A stretch of 64,000 nucleotides of DNA from Plasmopara viticola (Eukaryota > Oomycota > Peronosporomycetes > Peronosporales > Peronosporaceae), in contig MBPM02000070.1 of NCBI GenBank assembly GCA_001695595.3, positions 406,429 through 470,428 on the forward strand. The letters run 5' to 3'. Within the stretch, counting starts at the first letter, position 1. Every line of letters begins with the position of its first letter. The notes under the pieces are model-generated. The model ran no database searches, was not told the origin of the DNA, and saw only the letters and a program-made list of their open reading frames with translations. Both the position numbers and the translations under genes were made by a program. This document shows positions 10,930-22,520 of the stretch, piece after piece.

Positions 10930-12740
10930 TGTGGCCGATAAGTCTCGATCGCACACTTTTGCTTTTGCCAAGCGTGTTGAGGTCGAGGTGTCTAACCTAC
11001 AAGGTGAGCAAGAAAAAGACGCTAGAAGTTGTCCTTGGGCTTTCATGCTTTGGCTCAAAAACGTTGCTTTGTCTCTTTCGCTGTTCAAGTTTTTTTACGT
11101 ATCATCTAGAAGCAAAAGTTTCTCGCTTTTAACGATACCAAAGCGCTTCTTTGACATTGAGCTTATCAAGCTTGTTATTGAAACAACGTCAAAAGATGTG
11201 AAGGATGCTAAATAACTAGAAGCTATGGTGTTTTTCAACTAATACAGTTGTGTAATGTCACGTGATGATTTAATATACGTCTGTTAGAGACAAGGAAATT
11301 TTGATTCAGTGCTGGCAAAATCCGACGAGTACTACGGCACATTAGACTGTAGAAGCCTGCATTGTCTAATAATAACCTAGAACATAAGATCTAGAAGGCC
11401 TGGTCAAAGCTTACTACTTTTACTTCCAAGCTTGCTGCATCCAAAAAGAAAGTTCGGCGGAGAAGTTGAGCATGCTTACCGCACTCACTGCTTGCTAAAG
11501 TGATCGTATATCATCGGTAATAATTAAAGCGATATAAACAAATTTACGGCAATTTTCTTAAATCAACAAAGTTAGGGTTGAACAAACGTCTTGCAAGCAA
11601 AAAAACGGTGCATGTGAAGTTTTAACGAATAAAAACCTTTCTTTTACGTGAAATATATCGAAAAGATTAAAGCAAGAAACTAAATCTCGATGCTAATTAT
11701 GTTTTTATTATAGGGAGAAAGTTTAATCAGTACGGCTTTACTGACCAAAAGAATGTGCTAGATGAGCTAAAATTTCGTCCATGATGGTCCAAGCAAAGAT
11801 TAACAAGAAATTCCCAGCTTTCGCTGTAACATTTCAGAAAGGTCGAGTAAAGCTTCGGCTTGAAAATAAGAGCAGCCAGTACAAAGATTTTAAGTCACTA
11901 AGACTCGACTAGGTGCGTTTAGAGTTTTAGGTGTGACTTTTTAGGATTAAAGTTCAAATTTAGTTCAGTGCGGGTGCCCGAATGAGGCACTAAAGCTCAC
12001 GACGTCTTGCGTGAGCCCAATAAAGCTATTGCTGAAGCTTTACCGATCGACTAAAACCAGTCGACGTTGGATTTTTTGGAGAAAACCGAACAAAGTGTAT
12101 GACTTCTTAGAGCTGACTTTTTGCGACGGCGCCATATAGTCCGAGTGTGGGCGATCAGCAGAAGAGAATTTATGTTTTATTATTTTAGCAAAGCGCAGTG
12201 TGCAAGCAATTCGAAAGGTTTTCAGGAACATGAGCGTAAAATTTTCGATCAAAGACCAAGAGAAAACAGTCCTTTGATTAGACATGACAGACGACGTGAT
12301 ATATTAGCAAAGGCTTTAGGTTTCGACCGAATAGTAGTAGAAAGTTATTCACCATAATAAGGGAGATTTACTTCACTATGCTCAGTCGTTATTATTGTTT
12401 TTAGCTAGCCGACGATTAGATGTTTTTACTGATAGTTACACTCAGAAGAGTTGACAAAAACATGACGATCGACGACAATGCTTTATTGATTCTTGAGATT
12501 CTCAGGACCTTTTTTATGAGGCATGAAGCACACTTTTTTATAATCTCGTTCGATGGGTATTGAGTTTTGAATTTGGCAATGAGTATGTTTTGCACGCGGA
12601 GATCATGCTGGTGAAATACAACTTGTTGAGGCATTATCCGCATGCTGCAGAGGTCATATTGCAAAAACATTGTCGATTGATGACCACGCAATAAATCGAC
12701 TTTGCTGAACTTCTGTGACCACATCCTCAAAGTCTACATT
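10930..12740 (+). pseudogene. LWY effector relic 5 (unit 8 to tail)
   Basis: The frame at 10,931-11,215 reads SHTFAFAKRVEVE, aligned with PHTLASAELVEVE of unit 8, then FFDIELIKLVIETTSKDVKDAK, aligned with YFSDVELITHVVEATPEYLDDAK. After a stop, LEAMVFFN corresponds to LEAMLFRDWFN, and SVLAKSDEYYGTL to SLLAKYGEYYDTL. Near 12,095 VYDFLELTFCDGA matches VFDFLELNLRDAD of the block B tail. The end at about 12,672 carries the gattgatgacca block shared by other relics. Stops and frameshifts throughout. Confidence 0.8.
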
Positions 12741-12749
12741 ATTGATTTA

Positions 12750-12960
12750 ATTAGCTGATCGGGTAGCTTGGATCTGACCAGCAACAAACTCGAGCTTTTT
12801 AACGTCCGTCCTTTCAGCAATAGGTAGGCTTCTCGTGTATATACCGTCTATTTTCTGTTGGTGACATGCTTTTTATCAGCTTTCGATAAAGGCACCACCA
12901 TTCCAGTATTTTCCTCCACGAATAAACCCGCAGACGCATTATGGTCCGAGCCAAACATTT
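12750..12960 (-). other. Unrecognised conserved minus-strand frame, block A
   Basis: In block A this stretch is broken. The matching block B sequence (48,171-48,377) is an open minus-strand frame of 68 codons with NTGMVVPLSKADKKHV and YTQEANLLLKGR. It lies just past the end of LWY relic 5. I do not recognise the protein and it may be a remnant of an unidentified element. Confidence 0.3.
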
Positions 12961-13528
12961 TAAATGATAGCTGATCATCCAAAAACAAAACAAGGTTGCG
13001 TTAGGTGTCAGAAAGGCTTCAAGACTCTATCATTCAGATCTCGAAGTTGCGTCTCTTTCTAGCAAAAACTATCTAATGACCTAGAAAAAAGTCGACTTCA
13101 CATAAAAACCAAGCAAGAGATGCGATGTCATCGGCTAAAAACAATCAAAAGCGTATTCGAACGCAGACAACATGGTATTAATGAGTACTACAGGAATAAC
13201 GCTAGAGAAAAGGAAATTAAGCATAATAATTAAGGACAACATCAAAGAAAATTTTATTGGATCTTGAAAGTCAAGGGTCTGCATACTCCATTGACCTTTT
13301 CAAAATTATGTTGATCCACCTAAATCTTCAATGTGAAAACCTTAGAAATTTATTTTATCTTCGAATTTCCCAATTTCTAAGCTGATCCAGCACCTATCCA
13401 CAGTTCTATTCCAATCCTCGATATTAATCGTTAGGCAACTACGGGTTGCCAGTTTGCTGATAGTACCTACAGCCGCCATATGTTAGAGTACCGTATTTCT
13501 AAGGCTGTACACTTTGTGTGACCGGTTC
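12961..13528. other. No recognisable gene, block A
   Basis: AT-rich DNA shared with block B (about 48,380-48,950). No coding similarity was seen. Confidence 0.4.
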
Positions 13529-14674
13529 AGCTCCAGCTCACTTAAAAGGAAAGCTACTTACCATTGCGACGTGGAGAGTTTGCGCTGAGACGCGCACTAG
13601 TAGATCCAGCGCTGAAGCTCGTGGGTGACATGACCAAAACCGGTCGATTTTCAAAAGCCTCAACGGTGCGGCATCAGACCACCAGAGCCAACACCGAGAT
13701 CCCAAGAACGTAATTTTATTTGCCCAGGATCTGCTGCTTTTTATACACATATTTATCATAATTGCGTACATTCTTTCGCCCGAGTTTTGCAAGATATATA
13801 AAAAGCGGCTCCTTTTTGGCACTCCATGGCTACCATAGTATTATTTCTATGTAATATATGAAGGCACGTTCACGAGTGCTAATAGACTACATTGGCCAGT
13901 AAATTTTCAACCAGTCTTACACATTTCGAAGCATGCCAACACCGCGATAAGGCTCTTTGATAGTGTTGTCGCAAACGTTTCTTTGTAGTCACTAGCAACC
14001 TTAAGTAGCCCTAGAAGTTAGGCCTATTAAAAGTTGCGCTTAGCTCTTGCTTTCTATGATGCTAGGTAGAAATATGGTGAAAGAAAGTTGGTGTAAATTG
14101 CACAATATACGTACAAGTGAATCACGACTGTGTGCAATATGGATAAGGTATGGTAAGGCTCGGAGATTCGGGTGGCAGCGTGTTTAAAGTGCACAAACAT
14201 TAACACATGATTATTACATATTTTGCCATTCTTGGCAAATACTGTAGCTGATTTGGCATAAGCTGATCACGAGCACTAAATATTTTGGGAAATGCACAAT
14301 CGATACAAATCTGGAAATATGATAGTTCAAATAGGCCTTCGTACTAAAAACTGCGCACAATTTGAAAGTCATATGTCTGTGTGCTTGAAGCTTTGACAGA
14401 TAAATGTCTCAGCACTTTAAGATAGCTCGAGGTCACAAAGAGTATGTACCGCCATCGGCTTGACAACAGGGCAGAAAAAAACTTTGCTCTTGATAGTGAA
14501 AAATATTTGTGCCGGAATTAAAATGTTCAATCTAATTCCTACCGATCTCGTGGTCAAGGGCGAGAATACATCAGCTCTCGATGGAAGCCCGGCTGCTGTA
14601 CTTAGTTTATTGTGCTTATCCAATTAATCTAAAACATGACATTATTGGATGACGTCATCGAACAGCTTTTAAAT
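13529..14674. other. Block A-specific 1.15 kb segment
   Basis: At ccggttc the two blocks part, and they rejoin at gggccactga (14,675 in A, 48,953 in B). I see no convincing terminal repeats or target duplication, so this may be a deletion in B as easily as an insertion in A. The minus-strand frame at 13,538-13,822 has no recognised similarity. Confidence 0.6.
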
Positions 14675-15119
14675 GGGCCACTGACGCAGTGAATATCCTT
14701 CTATGACACGTCAAAATTTACTTTTGGGCAACTTGATGAAGTGCGGGGGCCTTTTGTAACAGCTGACCTTGCACATACATCTACGCATATTTTGGAAAAT
14801 TTCATGGAGATACATACGACGAATATAGATCAATTACGCCATAGTAAGCTTTAGTTGAGTGTCATCAGCGTCTAGAGCTTCATATTTCGGATGTCAAGGA
14901 TAAAGAACAAAGATGTGTAACACTTACAGTGCTATACAAATTGTAAGGCAGAAATTATCGATCACTGTTAGAAATTTTTTGATGACTCATTCCTATATTG
15001 TTATGCGACTCAGAAAACTGACTAAAAGCAATTCCTGAGCACGCAGAGAAAGTATATCAAGATGACGCTTCTTTCTCTTACGTAAAAGCGATCAAAAAAT
15101 CAAATGAAAAGTTATGTTT
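14675..15119. other. No recognisable gene, block A
   Basis: AT-rich DNA shared with block B (48,953-49,394). It may be the decayed upstream part of LWY relic 6, but no residues can be aligned with confidence. Confidence 0.35.
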
Positions 15120-16150
15120 CAACATTTACTACGTTTCAAGCCTATGCGTTGAAAAAGTGATCTAAATTTCCCAACTGACCATACGAACGTACTCTTTTTT
15201 TCGCACTTTGCCTGGAAAGCGACATTGAGTCCACGGTGCTTATATAGGCTAATCTCGGCTGAAAGTATTCGATGATCGCGGAAGGGCTTGGGAAAGGTCG
15301 ATTACAGCCGTGGCTAATGAGCAAGAAAGTCTCGCACGAAGGTCTTGAGTCCCCAGGCTTTGACTAGAGGCATCATGAGCTTTGGCCACGACTGTTTATA
15401 AAAAGAGTACTGCGCCCTATTCAGATGAAGAAATATAGCTGTATAATGTCTTGCGTGCGCACGACAAAACAGTAGCCCATGCATACTTACCATCGACTGA
15501 TTTGAAGCCTAACTTATTTACAGAACGAGCTCTTCGAGAATTGTTTGTGACGTGATAAGCTACTGGAAGCTAGCCAAGCATATTTTCAATTTCGTAATGC
15601 TTTTGTGACGCATACGCCACATATTACCATGAATACCAAGCATGGGTGATCAACTGGAATTTAAAAAGTTTATTTATAATGCAAGCTGGTCTCATTGTGC
15701 GGACAACATTGAAGAGCTTCGAACGAACTACATGAATTCTCTAATCAGTGGATTGAAAAAATCTGCGTGGAGAAAATTAAAATACAGTTTCGACAACGTG
15801 AATGATCAAGTAAATGAGTTGGTCTAGATCCGACTGGAGAAGAAGGTCGTCGAATAAAATCATAGGAAAATCATGTACTATGTTTTGTCGCTAATAAGCA
15901 CTATAGCTGGTCGACAATACGTTGATTTTGATAGAATCCGAAAGCACTTGAGCAAGATTGGTAAAGAAGCTCAGGGAAATGCTTATGAAGGGCTCGGTAA
16001 TATTAATTTCCGATTGCACCGGCTTACTATTAGTCGTACTGGAGTCGATTTAAAGCCTGTTAAGAGCTATAAGTAGCAAAACACTTCACAAGAAACTAAA
16101 AATGCTCGTGAGACCGCTTCACTTTCACAGCGCACTTTACACAACAGCAA
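15120..16150 (+). pseudogene. LWY effector relic 6 (unit 10 to tail)
   Basis: The reading ANEQESLARRS corresponds to LKNKKSPHDVLKS. YNVLRAHDKTVAHAYLPSTD (about 15,439-15,500) matches YDVLREHDKSVARALVRSTN. The frame at 15,642-15,827 reads NYMNSLISGLKKSAWRKLK and DNVNDQVNELV, against NVDSLISSLEEYTHGERKVE and GNVIDLVEGL. The frame at 15,873-16,076 continues into the tail. Block B keeps only the first 0.4 kb, up to the shared aacttatt at 15,518/49,803. Confidence 0.8.
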
Positions 16151-16479
16151 CGCCTAATTTGGTAGTCGAAAGCGATGCTTCCTAAACAACCCTTGAACAA
16201 AGAAGCATCTCAAGGTGCGCATTTGATACTTTCGGATCTAGCATTTAGGCCACGGCTGTTTAAGACGGACTAGGTTCTAGGTCACTAAGATCATTGAGTT
16301 CTATGTGATTCATGAGCTTCATAGACGGATGAATTGCTGCACGTCTTAGTGGCAAAGTGTCCAATCACGCCATCTGACTTGTCTATTCACATCAGCTATT
16401 TGTCTTCAAGCGCAATTCTGCGAGACTATTGATCTGATACTTCATGCCAACACTTATAAAACATATCAACAGTACCCGC

Positions 16480-17060
16480 ACAATGGCCAGCTACCATAAT
16501 ATTATTTTTTATTATTCGAGTCAATCATCAATGCTTAATATTCATGTTAACTTGTAGCGTATGCGTCACAAAATGTTCGATCCATGGAATTAAAACATTC
16601 ACTCGATTTGCTTCTGGTATTTGCTCAAATCAGAGACAGCTTTCCAAAGTCTCGATCTTTAAGTAAGATTTTCTTACGAATTAGTCGATCGTGCTCGCGC
16701 TCGAGCCACAGTCTTGTCGCACCTATGCGGGACGTCATACAACTTGACCATTTCATTTGGGTATATCGCACTAGAAACCGCCACGTACTTTACCAGCATA
16801 GACAGTCGTAGCTAGAGTTCATTATGCATCTTGTCAAATCTAAGCAAATCATAAGCCAGGTGCTGGCTTATTTTTCTCGTAAGCCACAAATTCGGTCGGA
16901 CTTTCTCGGCCTTTTCAGTGCGAGCAAAATGATGTTTGCTGAGCTAGACCGCTTCAAGCCCCACAGACACTGTAACGTTTTCTAAATGAAGCGTGACGAA
17001 AGTAAGCATGCTTTCTTTTAGGATTTTCGGATCAGCCCCCTACACATAGTTGTACATTGT
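16480..17060 (-). pseudogene. LWY effector relic 7 (unit 10 to tail), minus strand, block A only
   Basis: On the minus strand the order is LWLTRKISQHLAYDLLRFDK, VKYVAVSSAIYPNEMVKLYD, CDKTVARARARSTNS and RIRYKLT. These align one to one with LWLKNKKSPHDVLKSLGLDK, VKYVDDFSAAYPDKAVELYD, HDKSVARALVRSTNL and DADVIKRYDF of the intact effector. It converges with relic 6, forming a tail-to-tail inverted pair. The whole relic is absent from block B. Confidence 0.82.
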
Positions 17061-17085
17061 AGTTAATATCGCTATTCTTTTTTAC

Positions 17086-17840
17086 TTAGAAGGCCGTCAT
17101 TCTTGATATGCATTTTACAAGTGTTTGAAAGTCGCTTTTTATATTTGTTATAAAAGACGTGTGTCGCGTGGCGACGTTGTCATGAATTATCAAATGATTG
17201 CACAAGTGCCCGTATGAATAACTTCTTGCAATTGTTTGGCTCCATCCATGCTTTGCGCATCTGTGCTTGTGATATTCATAGATGAGTCGACGTCGTTGCA
17301 GAGAGACATTTGGGAAAGATCTCAAACCCATGTATGGTGCTTACGTGCCAGCCTTTGCTTGGCATTAAGTCGAAGCTGACAGTCTTTGAGCCACCAAGAG
17401 ATCAAATTATACTTTAAGCCTCGAACATTAAGAAGTGACAGGGCTGGAAAGTACCCAAAGAATCTGGACAAGCCTTTTTTGCTATTTCTCCATTGCGTTT
17501 TAGTGCGGTGCTAGAAGCACGTGCATAGCCGCGATAAGATCGCACTGGTTCATTGTTCCATGTCTTATCGATTTGCTCACGCCACAATACCCCAAGAGTG
17601 GGCTTCGGAAAGCCATCACGGCGCGAGAAGCATATGAGCGTACGATTTGGTGCCATGACCTGCATCGGCCGGGTAATATCATCCAGGAGCTTCTCTGCTT
17701 CATTACCAGACCCGCTGTCTCAATAGAGAGTATATTCTCACGGAAAAGCAACTTGTGTCAGTTCTCGACGGCGGGCGAGTCACAAAAGCATCACCCACTG
17801 AGTAGGTGACTCAGAAATCCAAGGTCTGTACGGAGGTGGC
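17086..17840. other. Unrecognised block A-only sequence with minus-strand frames
   Basis: Overlapping minus-strand frames at 17,414-17,665 and 17,500-17,751 are slightly less AT-rich than their surroundings and read RTLICFSRRDGFPKPTLGVL in one. I do not recognise them. The stretch lies between LWY relic 7 and the second MULE relic and is missing from block B. Confidence 0.3.
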
Positions 17841-20440
17841 TGTCATTGTTGGCTTCACCCAGCGCCCAATATTGGTGACGTCATCGGAAAGAGTATCCCT
17901 AGCCCTTTAGAACTATGACAATCCATGTCATTACAGATGATGTTTTTCGCATAACCAGAAAGTCTGCCGACAAGTCTGACGCTTTTCGGAAAACCCTTAC
18001 CGAACATGATCTTTTTGTTAGCATTGTCGTTAAGTTCAGTGGTTTTTGCAATCTTTTACGAGCAAATATCTGGCCAATATTCGTTAGAGTTACCGTGGCG
18101 TTATTTTTTAATTTCTTTGCTCACAGGCGGAAAGGTTTATGGACCACCGACCGAGCTGGAAATATAAATGCGTCTAATTCTTTGTGACGGGGGAGGACAT
18201 ATCTGCTTACGAGGTTCTCTGTCGGGAAGGCTTCGTCCGGAGCGCAGGCGCGGTATTTTTCAGACGTCGCCTTTGTGTAAATTGCAGTCTATAATTTAGG
18301 CGCACACAAGTTCAATTTTGGTGCAAAGGTACATTTGAAACCTCTTTAGAAGCTGGTTTGTCCATTTTCGAATGATCTACCTGACAGGCAGCCTTCTTTT
18401 CTGCCTATAAATCACTGTTATGACCGAGCTAAATTTCAGAAAAGAGTTAAAGAGTAATGACTAATACTGTTGTTGCTCTTATTGGGCGTCGATCAAGTCT
18501 TTGCGGTGAAAGATGCAACGGGCTGTACACAAATCGATGCTTTTTGTCGTAAGAACATCCCGTTACAAATATAATAAAAAGATGACGGCTCTTTGTGCGG
18601 GTCAGGCACCCACCAACATTATTGAAAAGAAAAGATCGAAAAGGGACGCTTTTTTGCTATGATAACGTTAGCTAATATAGCCAACTTGGTAAGCTAAAGC
18701 ATGAATGTTTTGCATAATATAATTGAGGCTGCATTCTATTGTGAGCCTTCTCCTTAAAACCGAAGACCATGAGCCGTCGCTTACCAGAAAGCCACATATC
18801 TTTCTACACGCCAAGGTGCTGTGTGATAGTCCCAAATTAGCGCGCCCACTTCTGTTTATAGCTTGGAAAAAAGTAATGAGCATGGGCCAATACATTTCTA
18901 TGACAGGACGTACAAAGCCCTCTCATTAATTAGTGCTGCACTTATCCACTGCGGTAAAGAAAAAAGCCGATTGTCCGCATTAATTAGATAAACGGCCATC
19001 TATTTGAGGAAAAGCAAAAATCTGATTGATCGCCCACAAAGTGGTGGTAAATTAGAAAAAGACCATCTGCGGTCAAATAAGTCTAAAAAATCGACTCGTT
19101 TAAATAAAAAAAAAATTACGATCCATTTTTTAAACCACTTTTTCTTCAAATTAGATGCACATCCTTTGAATGGCATATAAAATAAACTTTTGATTGGCTT
19201 AATTCTTCACACACATATATATAAATATAACGGAGAATGAAATGAACATTCCTTAACATCTTTTATTAGACATAAACATTTACAACTTCAAACTGTCGCT
19301 GCACAATGAGCTCTTTTTTCGTTCCGCATCATTATATCAACGTTCTCTTTTTTTAGTCAAGAAAGTGTTACATCACCAACCGAGATATCAACGCAGCCTT
19401 CCAAGCGGCAAATGACGCAGTACAACAACACGCATGTAATTACAAATACGAGATTGTGGCGAAAAGAACAAGAACGAAAGCAAGAACGGTAAAAACCACG
19501 GAACTTTGTGGTCAGTGATCAAGGTCCGACATTTGGGTACCGAAGCCAACTGCACCAGACCATTTCGAAACGCGTGTAGCAAGACCGATTGCCCGTTCTT
19601 GACTGTATAGTGTCAAGCTCAAACAAAATTGAGCATATTTTGGCAAGTACAGATAAAGGACACAAATCGTGATCATTCACCGTCCTATTACCCTGGAGCG
19701 CACCCGCATTGTCGCCAATTAGCCGATGCGGAGAGGAAGTCAGTTTTTACTTTGTCAGCCGCCGGGGTGCGCCCTCGACACTGATAGCTGAACTAACAGT
19801 AATCTGCACGCTTCTCCACGTGAAATTTGGAACGTTAGATATAAAGCTAAAAAGTAGACTCTTGCGGGCGCACGCCGCTGGGGGCTTTGCTGGACTACTT
19901 GCAAAGTCCTGCAACGTATCACGTTCATCTAGACGACAATAACAATCTAAAGCCCCTATTCATCGTTTCACTGTCTACCAGGGAAATATATCAGCGGTTT
20001 GACCGTAGAAAGGTCTGGCAGCTTGATGCCACTTACAAAACCTGTATGTGAGTAAAGGTCAACGCTATTCTTGAACCTTACTGTAAGAAAGTGACAACTT
20101 GTACTATTTAAGGTTTCGTTTGCCATATCTACAAGTGGGAGGATTACTGTCACCTATCAGAAGTTTACACTCTGTAGTTGTTTTCTGAGTGATGAGACAA
20201 CTGGGTCCTATCTTTAAGCAACAACCAAGATCAAGACATTGTTAGAGGATGTGGAGAGGACGGAACAGCCACCGTTATTTGTAATGGACAGAGAGATTGC
20301 TCCAACGACAGCCCTTGCAGACGTCCCAGGGAAGAGATCGCGAGCGTCACAAGTACCTGCTCATCTGCAATTATAGCCAATTAGTGACCACCTTTACCTC
20401 CTTGATATGGGTCAGAGGCTTCTGATCTTTCGCTCTTTAT
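17841..20440 (+). pseudogene. Decayed MULE transposase, copy 2 (block A), internally inverted
   Basis: The start (cacccagcgcc, gtgacgtcatcgg) is a diverged copy of 6,618-6,770 in the first MULE relic. Near 19,370 CYITNRDI.AAFQAA matches the region before the MULE domain. RKVWQLDATYKT at about 20,007-20,040 is the first acidic motif of MULE transposases. FVMDREIAPTTALADV at 20,279-20,325 is the second (TDRE) motif. The segment 18,880-19,351 is inverted relative to block B. All frames are broken. Confidence 0.68.
18880..19351. repeat. Inverted segment relative to block B
   Basis: Reverse complement of about 49,857-50,357. For example gttccgcatcattatatcaacgttctc here corresponds to gagaacgttgatataatgatgcggaac there, and the pieces gggccaatac and agtgctgcacttatcc are likewise reversed. 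Flanking aagaaagtgttacatcacc is in the same orientation in both blocks, so only about 0.5 kb flipped. Confidence 0.85.
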
Positions 20441-20470
20441 TTAGGTAAAAACCTTAAATTCGATCAGCTT

Positions 20471-20745
20471 TAGTGAGTTAGACCGCTTGTGTGGTTGAAA
20501 GCAAATTGTGAAGTATTAAGTATCGGTCCTTAGTTCGCAACCTGCTTGCTACCTCTAACCACTCATTCCATATACAAGATAAACTATACCGGCCACCTGG
20601 TTTATCTAGACCAATGAAAACCTTTCAAACCTTTTTAAGGCTTCTAAAAGCTTCTGGAAGTTTCTCCTGTGACGTCACACCGTGACGTCATGACTATATC
20701 AAAGTATACGTAACAATACAAGAATTAGGTGGTGTAATACCAATA
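20471..20745 (-). repeat. Copia-1 3' LTR
   Basis: About 275 bases, matching 24,910-25,175 with small gaps. The shared core includes aaactataccggccacctgg. In element sense it begins TATTGGTATTAC, where the other LTR has TGTTGGTATTAC, so the canonical TG end has mutated here. By eye about one base in ten differs between the LTRs. Confidence 0.92.
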
Positions 20746-20758
20746 CTTCTTCTCACCG

Positions 20759-21184
20759 CTAATGCTGGTTGCGCCTCGGTCTGATGCCACTTGCGTATAG
20801 CAAGTATATGAGTCGCTTTGTCCCTAGTCCCTTAGTCAACATGTCCGCAAGCTGGTCATCCGTCGATACGTATATCACCACGATGATGTCTCGGGCCACG
20901 TTCTCCCGGATGAAGTGGTGACGAATGTCGGCGTGCTTGGTCCTAGCATTGTAGCCCGCATTATTGGCAAGTCCGATCGCACCTTGATTGTCTTCCCAGA
21001 CCAACGTAGCTCCCACTTGCTCATGACCAAGATCCTTATGCATCGCACGGACCCAAAGCACTTCTTGTGTACACAGCCTTAAAGCCATGTACTCCGCCTC
21101 CGCCGAGCTCAAAGCAACCGAACGCTGATACTTGGACTTGAAGATGACTGGTGCGCCGCCAATCATAACCATCGTCCCTGACAC
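20759..21184 (-). pseudogene. Copia-1 RNase H domain
   Basis: Open frame of 141 codons with ALSSAEAEYMAL, WEDNQGAIGLANN, RTKHADIRHHFIRE and QLADMLTKGL, the characteristic motifs of the Copia RNase H and its C-terminal tail. It removes the RNA strand during reverse transcription in active elements. Upstream parts of the polyprotein are frameshifted, so it is no longer fused to a working polymerase. Confidence 0.9.
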
Positions 21185-22520
21185 GGAGCGTCAATCGTCA
21201 ATGTTGCTGCCCCAGTCTGCGTCTGCGTATGCTGTAGCTTGCACCTCACTAGCGCTGCCGTCATATGTAATCCCATACTCACGTGTCGTCTTGAGATACC
21301 GAAGAACACGAATGGCCACCTTCCAATGTTGTTTACCTGAATTCTTCAAAAATCTTGATAATTGGGCGATGACATACGCCACATCTTGGCGCGTACATAT
21401 CGTGATATATATATATATATATACAAACATACGATCAACGACCTGTACGGTTTCGACTGCATTTCTGCTCTCTCGACTTCCGTCGTTGGTGATTGCATCT
21501 TTGACAGCTTCAAGCCGGACTCACATGGGTTAGCCACTGCCTTTGCGTCCTCTTGGTTAACGGCTGACCACATCATCGATGTATCGAGTCTGTCGGATCA
21601 TCAGCGTACTGCCGTTGCGGTCGTGATCGATCTCCAAACCAAGAATAAATTTAGCCTTGCCTAGCTCCTTCATCCGAAAAAATCTCTTGCGTGCTGTATT
21701 GACCTCTTGGATCTCACTGCTGGTCTTGGCGGCAATCTTCATGTTGTCAACGTAGAGACACACATAGACGTAGTTGCCATCTTGACTTTTGATGCAGACA
21801 CACTGATCTGCTCCGCTGCTACGAAATGCTATCTGTAAAAACACAGCATGTATCGTCTTGTTCCACGCACTTGCAGACTGCTTGAGACTGTAGATCGCCT
21901 TGTCCAACTTGCACATCATTTTCTCGGCATTAGCTATGCCATTTGGCACATCCATGTACACGACTTCCTTGAGATCACTATTCAGGAACGCCGTGTCTGC
22001 ATCCAGCTGCTCAGTTTACGAACCCATTCGCCACCACCACAGCTAGCACGACCCTGATCGAGTTCATGTTTGCCACGGGCGAGTACGTCTCGAACGAGTC
22101 GACACCAAATTTCTGCTTGAATCCCTTAGCGACGAGTCGAGCCTTGTAGCGCACCATTTGTCCGTGCTAGACCCGCTTCTTGGCGAATATCCATCTACAA
22201 CCGATTGGTCGAATGTCTTGCCGTCTTGGTACCAGCGTCCAGGATCCGTTATCCGCGTGCGCCTTGAGCTCAGCTTGCATCGCCTGGTTCCAGTTGCAAT
22301 TGTCGAAGCTTCTTAACGCTTGACTGTATGTCGATGGAGCGTCGTCCGCCTCACCAACACTTGCAGCATAAGCCAATACAGCCTCTGCAATAAGACCTTC
22401 ATCATCAATTCTTGCACGCTTCGGAGAAGGTGATTTATTGCTGCCATTTGACGCGTCTTCACTGCCATCACCATCCTCTAGCATCAGCACTCTGTTTCGT
22501 AAGCGTCTTGATCGATCCAT
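21185..22520 (-). pseudogene. Copia-1 reverse transcriptase, broken
   Basis: The domain is spread over several frames. 22,167-22,520 holds NWNQAMQAELKAH, SWTLVPRRQ and IGCRWIFAKKR. 21,557-21,961 holds KLDKAIYSLKQSASAWN, the box YVCLYVDN and LGKAKFILGLEI. 21,191-21,430 holds QDVAYVIAQLSRFL and VLRYLKTT. The catalytic YVDD is YVDN here. A (TA)n microsatellite at about 21,404-21,421 interrupts the coding sequence. Together these lesions make the enzyme inactive. Confidence 0.9.
21404..21421. repeat. (TA)n microsatellite inside Copia-1
   Basis: A run of alternating T and A expands within the reverse transcriptase region and destroys the frame. It is a simple slippage product. Confidence 0.9.

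Noticed and set aside
13529..14674. Block A-specific segment as a DNA transposon
   Set aside because: No terminal inverted repeats or target duplication were found at its ends, so a deletion in block B is equally likely.
21132..21664. Plus-strand frames of 100-133 codons
   Set aside because: They are antisense to the Copia-1 reverse transcriptase and RNase H regions and run across a TA microsatellite.
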